This document shows, piece by piece, positions 44,969 to 54,584 of a DNA stretch of 64,000 nucleotides. The DNA is taken from contig NZ_JAMFLY010000001.1 of the NCBI RefSeq assembly GCF_023502235.1, positions 1,550,001 through 1,614,000 of the forward strand, given 5' to 3'. Each line of letters opens with the position of its first letter. Position 1 is the first letter of the stretch. The notes under the pieces are model-generated. The model saw only the letters and a program-made list of their open reading frames with translations. It had not been told where the DNA came from and searched no databases. A program made the translations under genes and the position numbers. The DNA comes from Flagellimonas myxillae. Lineage in GTDB: Bacteria; Bacteroidota; Bacteroidia; Flavobacteriales; Flavobacteriaceae.

Positions 44969-45685
44969 TTATGATTTGTCACATTTCCATTTAAAATTGG
45001 CCACCTTGTCATTGGACCCGGCCGATAGGTTGTAGTGCCACCATTCCGTTCGGATGGACCAAAACCCATGGGCTTCCATGGTCTCCTTCAGCAGTTTCCT
45101 GTTATCCAAGATGTGTTGGGGCAATTCAGTATTATCGTGATAGGCCCTTTTTCCAAAGAAATCGAAATCGGTGCCCATATCCAATTCCTTGCCATCCATA
45201 TCTACCAAAGTTATGTCCACCGCACCTCCTTTATTATGAATTGATCCCTTAACAGGGTCTGCCACATACTGTGGATTGGGAACAATTTTCCACATTTTGT
45301 ATTGGACACTATTGGGTCTATAACAGTCAAAAAACTTGATTTTCACACCCTGTTTCATAAAATCCTGGTTTGCCTTTATAATAGCCTTGGCAGTCTTTAC
45401 CCGGGTATAGCATTCTGCACAATCGTATACCTTCGCCTTTAAGAAATTGTTCTCGGTTGCATAGCGCATATCATAGACAAAATCGGAACTAAAATCCGCG
45501 AGACGGACAAAGGTGGTATCTGCCAAACCTTCAAAGGACTTTAATTGGACTTCGGGAGGTTCCGCCACGACGGAATCAATAACCTTCTCCACAAGCGCCT
45601 CGGTTTCCCCCAGGGTTTGGACAGGCGTTTCTTTGTTGTTTTTGCAGGCAATCGCACACAGCACTAACACTACAAGTTTTTTCAT
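44969..45685 (-). CDS. VanX-like D-alanyl-D-alanine dipeptidase lipoprotein
   Basis: I start it at the ATG ending at 45685 (MKKLVVLVLCAIAC, a lipoprotein signal ending A-I-A-C14). This ATG overlaps the stop of the previous gene as ATGA, which suggests coupled translation. The 238-residue peptidase M15D has the zinc motifs S-I-H-N-K-G-G-A-V-D and T-E-W-W-H, and Y-D-M-R-Y-A-T near the N-terminus. It hydrolyses D-Ala-D-Ala. Outside glycopeptide-resistance operons, such enzymes are thought to salvage D-alanine from the wall; no van regulatory or ligase genes are nearby. Confidence 0.92.
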   Translation of the reverse strand: MKKLVVLVLCAIACKNNKETPVQTLGETEALVEKVIDSVVAEPPEVQLKSFEGLADTTFVRLADFSSDFVYDMRYATENNFLKAKVYDCAECYTRVKTAKAIIKANQDFMKQGVKIKFFDCYRPNSVQYKMWKIVPNPQYVADPVKGSIHNKGGAVDITLVDMDGKELDMGTDFDFFGKRAYHDNTELPQHILDNRKLLKETMEAHGFWSIRTEWWHYNLSAGSNDKVANFKWKCDKS

Positions 45686-46419
45686 TTTTTGCGTTTTTGG
45701 TTGGCGAACCAAGTATATAAGGAGTCCGTGGTATACGCCCGCTCCCAGGAATTGTGTCCAACATTCGGATATCGGGTATACCGCACTTGATAGTTCATTT
45801 TTTTAAGTTTTTCAACCATTTTATCCGACTCATCTACCGAAACCACTTCATCCTCTTCCCCGTGAAACACCCAAATAGGCATTTTTTTATCTATCCAGTG
45901 TGCATAAGGCAAAGGTGTCATTCCGCAGACCACGGCCAAGGCAGCAAACTTATCAGGATACTGGGTGGCCAGCTCCCAAGCAGCACTTCCCCCACGGCTC
46001 AACCCCGTTAAATAGATTCTGTTCGGGTCAACCCTATTTGTTGCCGTCACGGAATCCAACAATTGCATAATGGCCTGGGTATTCCACCATTTTTTCTTGT
46101 GCGGATTTTGTGGGGCCAGGACCAAAAAAGGAAATTGTTTTCCTTCCACCAGAAGTTTGGGAGGGCCATTTTGTTTGATTTCATCCAAATTTCCTCCTGA
46201 TTCCCCACCCCCGTGCAAAAAAAGCAAGAGCCCAAAATCTTCCTCTTCCATTACTTCGTAATTTTCCGGATAGTACAGATAAAATCTCAGGTTTTCACGG
46301 GTGACGGTGTTCACACTGTCCTCTACAATCTGGGTTTGCGCAGCACAATTTTGCAGGAGAAGCAAGCTGCCCAACAGGATACAATAGCGCCAAGTTCTTG
46401 GGATTTGCATACCCCACAA
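45682..46419 (-). CDS. Alpha/beta-hydrolase lipoprotein (prolyl oligopeptidase/PHB-depolymerase-like)
   Basis: The 245-residue protein has a lipoprotein signal (L-L-Q-N-C25). The hydrolase motifs are L-F-L-H-G-G-G-E-S-G-G (oxyanion side), G-L-S-R-G-G-S (nucleophile elbow), F-H-G-E-E-D-E-V-V (acid) and G-H-N-S-W (His). It is related to predicted esterases of the dienelactone-hydrolase or PHB-depolymerase type. An alternative ATG at 46410 would remove three residues. Its stop overlaps the VanX-like start by 4 nt. Confidence 0.88.
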   Translation of the reverse strand: MWGMQIPRTWRYCILLGSLLLLQNCAAQTQIVEDSVNTVTRENLRFYLYYPENYEVMEEEDFGLLLFLHGGGESGGNLDEIKQNGPPKLLVEGKQFPFLVLAPQNPHKKKWWNTQAIMQLLDSVTATNRVDPNRIYLTGLSRGGSAAWELATQYPDKFAALAVVCGMTPLPYAHWIDKKMPIWVFHGEEDEVVSVDESDKMVEKLKKMNYQVRYTRYPNVGHNSWERAYTTDSLYTWFANQKRKK

Positions 46420-46420
46420 G

Positions 46421-46945
46421 TTACAAAAGTTTATTTGCGATTTCCTCCCAATTATTTACCCGTTCAAACCCATTGGTGTTTACATTGTGTGGAGAAGTGT
46501 ACATAAGGGAACGACCGTCGAAATTTTCAAGGTTATACGCCCTATCGTCGATAAGGATATCTCCCTTTAAAATATACTTATGTCCACATAAAATTCGCCG
46601 TTGCCAAGGAATAAATGGGAAGTATTGATCCAACCAATCGGACTTTTCCTTTAAAGAATTCGGAAACTGCATGGCTGCCGAAGCGATATACAGCTCGTAT
46701 TTTTTATCCAATTCTGACATTACCTCCCGACTCCCTTCTATGACTTTTAAATCCCGAAAGAAACCCACCTGCCAAGCATGTTGTTTCATGGAAGCAGCGT
46801 GTTCTTCTGGTACACAATCCCATGCCTCCTTGCCTTGGCATTGCGCAAGGTCAAGTGCTATTCCAAACTCTTCTTCATACAATTCCAAATGGGCCAAATA
46901 GGTGTCGGCCAACACCTCATCCATATCAACAAAAATCGTCATCAC
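46421..46945 (-). CDS. 5'(3')-deoxyribonucleotidase, HAD superfamily
   Basis: This 174-residue protein matches the NT5C-type family. The nucleophile motif is F-V-D-M-D-E-V-L-A-D-T, with D-x-D-x-(V/E) typical of HAD phosphatases. I-A-S-A-A-M-Q-F-P is motif II, and D-I-L-I-D-D-R motif IV. It removes phosphate from deoxynucleoside monophosphates. It is the first gene of the four-gene operon. The ATG directly after the first gives a one-residue alternative start. Confidence 0.93.
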   Translation of the reverse strand: MMTIFVDMDEVLADTYLAHLELYEEEFGIALDLAQCQGKEAWDCVPEEHAASMKQHAWQVGFFRDLKVIEGSREVMSELDKKYELYIASAAMQFPNSLKEKSDWLDQYFPFIPWQRRILCGHKYILKGDILIDDRAYNLENFDGRSLMYTSPHNVNTNGFERVNNWEEIANKLL

Positions 46946-47074
46946 GAAAAAATTAGTCTCGAAGGAAATAAAAAATGGGCAGTCGACAAATAGTTTTGAA
47001 CATTATGATGATAAATTAACCCTAGCTGAAATCCTGCTCAGCTCGTCAAACCCTTTCATTGGATCAATTTGATG

Positions 47075-48118
47075 CTATGCTGTTGGAGCATCATAGCCAG
47101 TCTTCAGTTTCTTGGTCGATTCCCGTTCAATAAGCGTTGTTTTCACCAGTTTGGTGGTAAAGGGCATCCGGCCTTCGTATTCAATACGGTCAATTAGAAT
47201 GTTTGCGGCCAATTCGCCAATATATTGGCCATGTTGACTGACCATGGTTAGCGCTGGGGTTACGTATTTGGACAGTCTTCCATTGGTGAACCCGACTATG
47301 GATATTTGATTTGGGACCTCCACCCCCTTCATTTTAAGAATATTTAGGGTGTCTACGGCGGTCATTTCATCCAAAGCAATAATGCCATCTATTTCTTTAT
47401 CCGCAATTAGTAGGGAAATCAATACTTCCAGGTCGTCCTGCTTGCCCACCTTCACAATACATTGGTCATTAAATTCTTGTGCTGCTTCCTCCAGGGCCTT
47501 TTTATAGCCCTTCACCCTGAGCTTTCCCACACTTGAATTAAAAATTGCAGAGACAATGGCTATTTTCTTGCATCCTGTGCCCAGCAAATATTTGGTGGTT
47601 TTATAGCCGGCTTCAAAATCATCCACAACTACCTTGTCACAATCAATTTTGTTGGTCACCCTATCGAAGAGCACCATCGGGATTCGGTTTTTGATAAGAT
47701 TTTTTAGATGCCCCATACTGTCCTTGGCCTGTGTTTCTTCAGAAAGGGACAAAATAAGCCCATCCACAATGCCCGACCCCAACAATTCCACCGTTTGAAT
47801 TTCTTTTTTATAGGATTCATCCGAAATACAACTTATTATGGAATACCCTCTGGAATTTGCAGTTTTTTCTATGCCATAAAATACTTGGGTAAAGAAGTAA
47901 TTCAGGATGTTGGGTACGATGACCCCTATAGCCTTGGTTCTTTTATTAAGCAGGTTTAGGGCAATCCGGTTGGGTCTGTAATTTCGTTCTTCTGCAAAGG
48001 CCTGTACTTTTAATTTTAAAGCCTCACTGATCTCTGGGCTATCCTTCAAGGCTTTGGAAACCGTGGATATTGAAACCCCAAAATGGGAAGCAATATCTTT
48101 TAAGGTCAATTTTTTCAT
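47075..48118 (-). CDS. LacI-family transcriptional regulator of the xylose operon
   Basis: I start it at the ATG ending at 48118 (M-K-K-L-T-L-K-D-I-A-S-H-F-G), the usual LacI N-terminus; an in-frame ATG at 48139 adds seven residues. The 347-residue protein has the helix-turn-helix with hinge (about 1-55: V-S-I-S-T-V-S-K-A-L) and a periplasmic-binding-like effector domain. It is the last gene of the xylB-xylA-symporter operon, so it probably senses xylose or a derivative and acts at the palindromic site at 52744-52784. Whether it represses or activates is unknown. Confidence 0.92.
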   Translation of the reverse strand: MKKLTLKDIASHFGVSISTVSKALKDSPEISEALKLKVQAFAEERNYRPNRIALNLLNKRTKAIGVIVPNILNYFFTQVFYGIEKTANSRGYSIISCISDESYKKEIQTVELLGSGIVDGLILSLSEETQAKDSMGHLKNLIKNRIPMVLFDRVTNKIDCDKVVVDDFEAGYKTTKYLLGTGCKKIAIVSAIFNSSVGKLRVKGYKKALEEAAQEFNDQCIVKVGKQDDLEVLISLLIADKEIDGIIALDEMTAVDTLNILKMKGVEVPNQISIVGFTNGRLSKYVTPALTMVSQHGQYIGELAANILIDRIEYEGRMPFTTKLVKTTLIERESTKKLKTGYDAPTA

Positions 48119-48145
48119 CTTGAAGGTTTTCTGTTTCACTCGGTT

Positions 48146-49762
48146 CTATCCTGTAAAATACGACAGCACAAATACAACAACCGCAACCAAAACTAGAGAA
48201 AGCACTATGTCCACTGCAGATATACTATCCCTATTCTGTTGCCTGTCCTCATCTGTCAACGTACCAAGTGTGAGTCCCTTGATCAGGGTATAGTCCGGTG
48301 GATTTGTCGCCAAACTGACCCCAATACAGATAAACATCGAAAAAACAAACATAAAAATGGCCATATGGGCAAAATTTATGGTTGCGAACGACAGCAATGC
48401 GCCCGATAAATCGGCTTGATAGATTTCTGCGAGGATGCGCAGCGCAGCTACGACCAATCCACTGAAAAGGGTAACAATGGCCGCTTTGGAGTTCACTCTC
48501 TTCCAGATAATTCCCAAAAGGAAAACCGCAGTTATGGGCGGGGCAATATATGATTGTACGCTCTGCAAGTATTGATATAAAACCCCACCTCCGATTTTAT
48601 TCATAATGGGAATCCAGATAATCCCTAACAACACCACTATGGAGGTTGCTATTTTTCCGATACGAAGCAGTTTCTTCTCTTCGGTAAGCGGTTTCAATTT
48701 TTTGTAGATATCGATTGTAAAGATGGTGGAGCATGAATTAAATACAGATGCCAACGAACTCATCAGGGCAGCCATTAAACCTCCTGCCACCAGGCCTTTC
48801 AGTCCTACGGGCAATAAGGTCTTGACCAAAACAGGGAATACCTCATCGCTTTTTTCATAGGTAATCACTCCTTGCTGTGCTAATGCGAATGCAATAATAC
48901 CGGGAATCAAGAAAATGAAAATGGGCAGTAGTTTTAAATAGGCCCCAAATATGGCCCCGCGCCGACCTATTTTAATATTATTCGCAGCCAGTGTCCGCTG
49001 TACAATATATTGGTCCGTACACCAATACCAAATTCCTACTATGGTCCCACCAATCAGCATTCCGGTCCATGGGAAATCTGGATCTGAGATGGGGCGCCAC
49101 ATATTAAAATGTTGACTTCCAGCTACCTCTCGTAGCTGCTCCCATCCCCCCACTTGCTGAAGGCCCAAATAGGTAATGATCACTGAGCCGGCAATCAGGA
49201 TAACGGTTTGCAGGGTTTCGGTGTAAATAACGGCTTTCATTCCGCCTATTATGGTATAGGCTCCTGTAAATACAACAATGCCAATAGCTCCATACCAAAA
49301 TGGGATGCCCAAGAGTTCGGAAACCACAATGCCCCCAGCATAAATCGTTACGGAAACCTTGGTAATTACATATCCAACCAAGGAGAACACGGACAGGAAC
49401 CACCGGGAACGGCTATCGAACCGTTTCTCAAGAAATTCCGGCATGGTAAAGGCCCTACTTCTAAAATAAAAAGGTAAAAACAGCCATCCCAAGAGAAGTA
49501 CAATCCAAGCATGGAGCTCGTAATGCGCCATGGGCATTCCGGACTCAGCTCCTGTTCCGGCCAGACCCACTACATGTTCTGAACCAATATTGGAGGCAAA
49601 AATAGAGGCACCGATCACGAACCAACCCACATTTCTTCCAGCAAGAAAATAATCTTCCGTGTTCTTATTCTTTTGCAGCACCACCCAAACGGCCACGGCA
49701 ATTAAAGCTGCCAAATAGCCTCCCAGTACCCACCAGTCGGCGGTTTCCAATATTGATTCCAT
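48146..49762 (-). CDS. Sodium/solute symporter (SSS family), probable xylose transporter
   Basis: The 538-residue protein has about 14 hydrophobic segments. SGLT-type signs are the start L-A-G-R-N-V-G-W-F-V-I-G-A-S, I-G-S-E-H-V-V-G-L-A-G-T-G and T-M-P-E-F-L-E-K-R-F. The family couples sugar uptake to a sodium gradient. Its position between xylA and the LacI regulator gene makes xylose the likely substrate. It overlaps nothing; gaps are 7 bp to xylA and 27 bp to the regulator. Confidence 0.92.
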   Translation of the reverse strand: MESILETADWWVLGGYLAALIAVAVWVVLQKNKNTEDYFLAGRNVGWFVIGASIFASNIGSEHVVGLAGTGAESGMPMAHYELHAWIVLLLGWLFLPFYFRSRAFTMPEFLEKRFDSRSRWFLSVFSLVGYVITKVSVTIYAGGIVVSELLGIPFWYGAIGIVVFTGAYTIIGGMKAVIYTETLQTVILIAGSVIITYLGLQQVGGWEQLREVAGSQHFNMWRPISDPDFPWTGMLIGGTIVGIWYWCTDQYIVQRTLAANNIKIGRRGAIFGAYLKLLPIFIFLIPGIIAFALAQQGVITYEKSDEVFPVLVKTLLPVGLKGLVAGGLMAALMSSLASVFNSCSTIFTIDIYKKLKPLTEEKKLLRIGKIATSIVVLLGIIWIPIMNKIGGGVLYQYLQSVQSYIAPPITAVFLLGIIWKRVNSKAAIVTLFSGLVVAALRILAEIYQADLSGALLSFATINFAHMAIFMFVFSMFICIGVSLATNPPDYTLIKGLTLGTLTDEDRQQNRDSISAVDIVLSLVLVAVVVFVLSYFTG

Positions 49763-49769
49763 TTATTCC

Positions 49770-51095
49770 TTAGCTGTATTGGTTTATAATGTTTTCGTAG
49801 AGCTCTTGCTTACCGCTTATTTGTTCCGGTTCGCCATGGGTATTGGCATGCTCATATAAATCATTCAAAGAAAGTTTACCTGCCACAAATTCGGCTCCTT
49901 TTCCTGATTTAAAGGAACCATATCTCTTGTCCAATAACGATTCGTAAGACGATTTTTGAAGCACCTCATCGGCCAGCAACAGGGCTCGCGCAAAAGTGTC
50001 CGCACCACCGATATGAGCCAAGAAAATATCTTCCAAATCCGTGGAGTTCCTACGGGTTTTGGCATCAAAATTCACACCTCCTCCTTGCAAACCGCCAGCT
50101 TTTAAGAAGACCAACATGGCCTCAGCAGTTTCCAATACGTTGTTCGGGAATTGGTCAGTATCCCACCCGTTTTGATAATCGCCACGATTTGCATCAATGC
50201 TTCCCAACATTCCTGCATTAGCGGCAACCTGTAGCTCATGTTGGAAGGTATGCTGCGCCAAGGTGGCATGGTTCACCTCGATATTCAATTTAAAATCGTT
50301 TTCCAAGCCATATTCCCGAATGGTGTTGATGGACGTTGCGCAGTCAAAGTCATACTGATGCTTGGTAGGTTCCATGGGCTTCGGCTCTATGAAAAACGTG
50401 CCCTTAAACCCTTGGCTCCTTGCATAATCCTTGGCCATGTTCAGGAACCTTCCAATATTATCCTGCTCCAGTTTCATATTGGTATTCAGTAGGGACATAT
50501 AGCCTTCCCTTCCTCCCCAGAACACATAATTTTCCCCATTGAGGGCGATTGTAGCATCCAAGGCAATCTTAACCTGGGCACCTGCTCGTGCCACTACGTC
50601 AAAATTAGGGTTGGAGGCCGCACCGTTCATATATCTCGGGTTGGAGAAACAATTGGAGGTGCCCCAAAGCAACTTAACCCCGGAAGCCTCTTGCTTTTGT
50701 TTTAAGTACTCCACTATTTCGTGGATTCTTTTCTCGGATTCGGCCAATGAATCTGCCTCGTCGACCAAATCAAAATCGTGAAAACAGTAGTAATCAAATC
50801 CCATTTTGGTGACGAATTCGAAAGCCGCATCGGCTTTATCCTTCGCTGCCTGTATGGCATCAGAACTCACCGCCCAAGGAAAATTTTTTGTGCCTGGGCC
50901 AAAGGGATCCCCGCCGGTTCCGCAGAGGGTATGCCAATAGGCCATAGCAAACTTAAAATGTTCCCGCATGGTCTTTCCGGCCACTTTTTGTTCCGGGTTA
51001 TAGAATTTGTAAGCCAAGGGATTGTCCGATTCCCTTCCTTCGTATTTGATTTCGCCAATTCCTTTAAAATATTCTTTGTCGCCTATGAGTGCCAT
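49770..51095 (-). CDS. xylA: Xylose isomerase
   Basis: The protein is 441 residues, the length of class II xylose isomerases. Motifs include Y-Y-C-F-H106-D-F-D (catalytic His), [25 protein letters not shown] and the metal-binding G-S-I-D-A-N-R-G-D. It converts D-xylose to D-xylulose using Mg or Mn. It sits 6 bp after xylB. Confidence 0.98.
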   Translation of the reverse strand: MALIGDKEYFKGIGEIKYEGRESDNPLAYKFYNPEQKVAGKTMREHFKFAMAYWHTLCGTGGDPFGPGTKNFPWAVSSDAIQAAKDKADAAFEFVTKMGFDYYCFHDFDLVDEADSLAESEKRIHEIVEYLKQKQEASGVKLLWGTSNCFSNPRYMNGAASNPNFDVVARAGAQVKIALDATIALNGENYVFWGGREGYMSLLNTNMKLEQDNIGRFLNMAKDYARSQGFKGTFFIEPKPMEPTKHQYDFDCATSINTIREYGLENDFKLNIEVNHATLAQHTFQHELQVAANAGMLGSIDANRGDYQNGWDTDQFPNNVLETAEAMLVFLKAGGLQGGGVNFDAKTRRNSTDLEDIFLAHIGGADTFARALLLADEVLQKSSYESLLDKRYGSFKSGKGAEFVAGKLSLNDLYEHANTHGEPEQISGKQELYENIINQYS

Positions 51096-51101
51096 TCCCT
51101 C

Positions 51102-52583
51102 TTAATTTTTAATGATTAATTCCAATTCTTTTTTCCAGTTATTGTATGCTGTTTGATAGATTTCCTTGTCTTTAAAGGGCATGAATGTCATCACGTGATC
51201 ATTCTTCATAAAGTCTGAAAAACCATCATATCCTTCTTCGGCTATAGCGCAGGCCCGTGCAGCCCCAATAGCCCCTGTAGTATTGTAGATCTCAATTTCC
51301 TGTTGTATCAAGGTTGCAATGGTATTTGCAAAAATTTCGGAGCGGAAAAGATTATCGTTTCCGGCCCTGATCACCTTAGCTTCCAACCCATCATTTTTCA
51401 TGATTTCCATTCCATAAACAAAAGAAAAGGCAATGCCTTCCAAAGTTGCCCGGCATACATGGGCTTTGGAATGGCGGTTTAAATTTAAGTTGACTATGCG
51501 GGTACCTATTTCCTGGTTCATGAGCATACGTTCGGCACCATTTCCGAAGGGGATAACGCAAAGTCCATCCGAACCGATTTCAACTTCGTTGGCCAAACGG
51601 TTCATTTCTTCATACGAGGCAACATCCAAATTGTTCAGCAACCACCGATACTGTATTCCAGCCCCATTGATGCAAAGCAGCTTTCCAATTTTTTTGGTTT
51701 CCCCTTTCTGATAATTTACATGGGCAAAATTATTAACCCGCGAGCCTTCCTTCATGGAAAGACTATCGGTGACCGCATATACGACACCAGAAGTTCCGCC
51801 GGTAGCAGCCACTTCACCAGGTTGAAACACATTTAAGGAAAGAGCATTGTTCGGTTGGTCCCCTGCCCTGTACATGATGGGAGTACCCTCCAAAAGTCCA
51901 CTTTCCCCAGCACCTTTTGCCGAAACTTTGCTTTGAATGCTGAAGGTGTCCACTATCTCGGGAACCAATGTCTTTGGGAATCCATGGTATTCTAGGATGT
52001 CGGAAGAGATTTCATCTTGTTTGAAATCCCAAAACACACCCTCGGAAAGTCCGGATATGGTAGTGTTTATCTGGTTTGAAAACTTATACGCGATGTAATC
52101 CCCGGGTAGCATGAATTTGTCGATGCCGTCATAAATCTCCTTCTCGTTGTCCTTGACCCATCGTAATTTGGAAGCGGTAAAGTTGGCGGGGGAGTTCAAC
52201 AAGTGCGCATCACATTTGTCCTTTCCGATACCGTCATAAGTTTCATTGCCAATTTCAACGGCGCGACTATCGCACCAGATAATCGATTTTCGCAACGGTT
52301 TCCCTTGATCGTCCACCACAACCAAACCATGCATCTGATAGGATATTCCAATTGCTTTTATGTTTTGTTTGGAAATATTATGCTTGTTCTTTAGACGTTG
52401 GATACCTGTACACACATGCGACCACCAATCTTCTGGTTCCTGCTCGGCCCATCCCTTTTTAACAGCCTGCATGGACATTTCTTCTTCGGGTTGTTGCACT
52501 ACCGCCACACTCTTGCCACTGGTACTGTTGACCAATGCAATTTTAACGGACGAACTCCCTAAATCAATTCCTAAATAATACAT
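51102..52583 (-). CDS. xylB: Xylulokinase (FGGY family)
   Basis: The protein has 493 residues. The FGGY kinase start is Y-Y-L-G-I-D-L-G-S-S-S-V-K, followed by G-I-S-Y-Q-M-H-G-L and I-I-W-C-D-S-R-A, and the substrate-binding A-G-D-Q-P-N-N-A-L and A-T-G-G-T-S-G-V. It phosphorylates D-xylulose to xylulose-5-phosphate for the pentose phosphate pathway. It is the first gene of the operon; a candidate promoter and operator lie in the 267-bp region upstream. Two possible transcription starts are discussed under the regulatory entries. Confidence 0.97.
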   Translation of the reverse strand: MYYLGIDLGSSSVKIALVNSTSGKSVAVVQQPEEEMSMQAVKKGWAEQEPEDWWSHVCTGIQRLKNKHNISKQNIKAIGISYQMHGLVVVDDQGKPLRKSIIWCDSRAVEIGNETYDGIGKDKCDAHLLNSPANFTASKLRWVKDNEKEIYDGIDKFMLPGDYIAYKFSNQINTTISGLSEGVFWDFKQDEISSDILEYHGFPKTLVPEIVDTFSIQSKVSAKGAGESGLLEGTPIMYRAGDQPNNALSLNVFQPGEVAATGGTSGVVYAVTDSLSMKEGSRVNNFAHVNYQKGETKKIGKLLCINGAGIQYRWLLNNLDVASYEEMNRLANEVEIGSDGLCVIPFGNGAERMLMNQEIGTRIVNLNLNRHSKAHVCRATLEGIAFSFVYGMEIMKNDGLEAKVIRAGNDNLFRSEIFANTIATLIQQEIEIYNTTGAIGAARACAIAEEGYDGFSDFMKNDHVMTFMPFKDKEIYQTAYNNWKKELELIIKN

Positions 52584-52719
52584 GAAACTTACAGCTTGGG
52601 TTTAACCAAATGTAAAAATTGAAATGGGTAAATGGCACCTTTTGCATACAATTGGATGCCCAATGACACGATTAAAGTATCACTCCAAAACAAGAAATTT
52701 TATGCAATTAACTGATTAT

Positions 52720-52750
52720 CAATAATATAAATTAATATGGGAATTACGAA
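52720..52750 (-). promoter_or_regulatory. Candidate promoter of the xyl operon
   Basis: On the minus strand TTCG (52747-52750), 19 bp, then TATTATTG (52720-52727), each one mismatch from the Bacteroidota consensus. It would give a leader of about 130 nt. A second exact -7 element, TACATTTG, lies at 52607-52614, only about 20 bp before the start, but has no -33. Confidence 0.4.
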
Positions 52751-52784
52751 ACTTTTTCGAAAACCTTTTCGTAGGTTTTCGTAA
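52744..52784. promoter_or_regulatory. Candidate LacI-type operator of the xyl operon
   Basis: The core is CGAAAACCTTTTCG (52758-52771), with 6-bp inverted arms. It is flanked by TTACGAAA (52744-52751) and TTTTCGTAA (52776-52784), which form an outer inverted repeat. It overlaps the -33 of the candidate promoter. The operon's own LacI regulator is the obvious binder. Confidence 0.45.
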
Positions 52785-52850
52785 ATCAGAAGGGAAGTAG
52801 GCCAGATATTGTAAGATACTCTCCTTGAATCTTCTATAAAAAGAACTCCA

Positions 52851-54428
52851 TTATTTCAATTCAAGCTTTTCGGTGTCCTGGTTTTTTCCACGTATCTTTT
52901 CGTACACCTGAAGCATTTCCTGAAGTTTTTCGGGATTGGCTTCTGCAAGATTTTTCGTTTCCCCTATATCTTTCTTTAGGTTATACAACTGCACTTCATT
53001 GGCGTTCCCCAATTCTATTTTCACATAGGGATTAAACGCATTTCCTGGATAAGGTGGAATCATAACCCAATCCCCTTTGCGCAAAGCGGTTCGGGTCGAG
53101 GCTTCAATTACAAGTTCTTCCCTGCCTTGGGTCTCCTTGCCCAAAAGAACATCGAGGAGTTCTTCGCTATCCTCAACCTTTACATCGCTACCCACAAGGG
53201 CAGCCAAAGAAGATACCAAATCCATTTGGCACACGAGGGCATTCGACGTTCCTGGGTTGATTTTCCCTTTCCAATAAGTAAAGAAAGGTACATGTGTTCC
53301 CGCTTCAAATAGACTATACTTCCCCCCTCTAAATGGTCCCCAAGGGGTATGGTCACCATTTTTTTCCTCGGCATCATCATAGTAACCGTCGTTGAGTACC
53401 GGGCCATTGTCGCTGGTGAACACAATCAGCGTGTTTTCAAGAATCCCTTCAGCTTCCAAGGTTTTGACCAATTCCCCAATGCACCAATCCGCCTCGAATA
53501 TTACATCTCCCCTAGGGCCCAAACCGGTTTTGCCCACAAAGCGTTCATGCGGGGTTCTAGGCACGTGGGGCTGTTGCAATGCATAGTAAAGAAAGAAAGG
53601 ATTCTCCTTTTGCGAAACGATATACGCTTGCGCTTCCTTTAAAAAAACGTCCGCCATGTCCTCATCACGCCATTGGGCCTTTTTCCCACCCTTCATAAAA
53701 CCGATTCTTGGAATTCCATTTACAATGCTATTGTTATGCCCATGGTGCCATTTTAACTTCAACATCTCTGGATTGTCCTTACCTGTAGGCTCCCCTTCAA
53801 AGTTTTTGGCGTAATCTATTTCAATTGGGTCGTTGGGATCTAATCCAACTACATCCCCATTTTCTATGTAGACGGTCGGTACCCTATCTTGGGTAGCAGC
53901 CATAATGAATGCATGGTCAAAACCTACCTCGTTGGGGCCGGGCCCCACCTTTTGGTTCCAATCTACATTACCACTGCCCAATCCCAAATGCCATTTGCCC
54001 ACAATACCGGTATGGTACCCGGCTCCTTTTAGCATTTTAGGTAGTGTCATCTGTTCGGTTCCAATAATTAATGGCGCCGTACCCGGTAAAATTTTGGCAT
54101 TCTTTTCCCGCCATGGATAAGTTCCGGTAAGTAGTGCATATCTACTAGGAGTGCAGGTAGCCGAAGAGGCATACCCGTTTGTAAAGTTCAGTCCCCCGTT
54201 TGCCAATTTATCCATGTTTGGGGTTTGTATGGCCGTTCCCCCATTGAAACCTACATCCCCATAACCCAAGTCGTCCAAATAGATAACAATAATGTTGGGT
54301 TTTTCCGAAGCTTCGGTAACTTCAGCTGCAGCCTTTTTCTCTTGTTTACAACTGATACATAACAGAATCAATATCAGTAATGGCATTCTTAAAAGACTTG
54401 ATTTGTACTTAAAGAAAGGGAAGTTCAT
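52851..54428 (-). CDS. Sulfatase lipoprotein (arylsulfatase, S1-type)
   Basis: I start it at the ATG ending at 54428, because a lipoprotein signal begins here (L-L-C-I-S-C27); the longer frame has 43 implausible extra residues. The 525-residue protein has P-N-I-I-V-I-Y-L-D-D-L-G-Y-G-D (metal site) and C92-T-P-S-R, the sulfatase signature in which Cys becomes formylglycine. Further conserved parts are G-K-W-H-L-G and F-T-S-D-N-G-P. The family removes sulfate esters from carbohydrates. It follows DUF4861 and kduI on the same strand, so a sulfated uronide substrate is likely. A formylglycine-generating maturase is not in the window. Confidence 0.94.
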   Translation of the reverse strand: MNFPFFKYKSSLLRMPLLILILLCISCKQEKKAAAEVTEASEKPNIIVIYLDDLGYGDVGFNGGTAIQTPNMDKLANGGLNFTNGYASSATCTPSRYALLTGTYPWREKNAKILPGTAPLIIGTEQMTLPKMLKGAGYHTGIVGKWHLGLGSGNVDWNQKVGPGPNEVGFDHAFIMAATQDRVPTVYIENGDVVGLDPNDPIEIDYAKNFEGEPTGKDNPEMLKLKWHHGHNNSIVNGIPRIGFMKGGKKAQWRDEDMADVFLKEAQAYIVSQKENPFFLYYALQQPHVPRTPHERFVGKTGLGPRGDVIFEADWCIGELVKTLEAEGILENTLIVFTSDNGPVLNDGYYDDAEEKNGDHTPWGPFRGGKYSLFEAGTHVPFFTYWKGKINPGTSNALVCQMDLVSSLAALVGSDVKVEDSEELLDVLLGKETQGREELVIEASTRTALRKGDWVMIPPYPGNAFNPYVKIELGNANEVQLYNLKKDIGETKNLAEANPEKLQEMLQVYEKIRGKNQDTEKLELK

Positions 54429-54558
54429 TGTTTGTGGTTTTGGCTGGTATTTATAATTAGATAATGGCCCATTCATAATTCGAAGACAATATAGTTCATC
54501 ACAGCTATTGAAACCAATCACTCCGCAGACTTTATTTGTTATAATTGTACCATTCAAA

Positions 54559-54579
54559 CCTAGGTCCGGGTAACCTAGG
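54559..54579. other. Small hairpin between DUF4861 and sulfatase genes
   Basis: CCTAGGT (54559-54565) and ACCTAGG (54573-54579) form a 7-bp stem with a 7-nt loop just after the DUF4861 stop on the minus strand. No T-run follows, so it is not a clear terminator. It may reduce read-through into the sulfatase gene. Confidence 0.4.
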
Positions 54580-54584
54580 AAATC

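Noticed and set aside
44969..45685. Vancomycin-resistance operon
   Set aside because: Only a VanX-like dipeptidase is present; no D-Ala-D-Lac ligase, VanH or two-component system is near.
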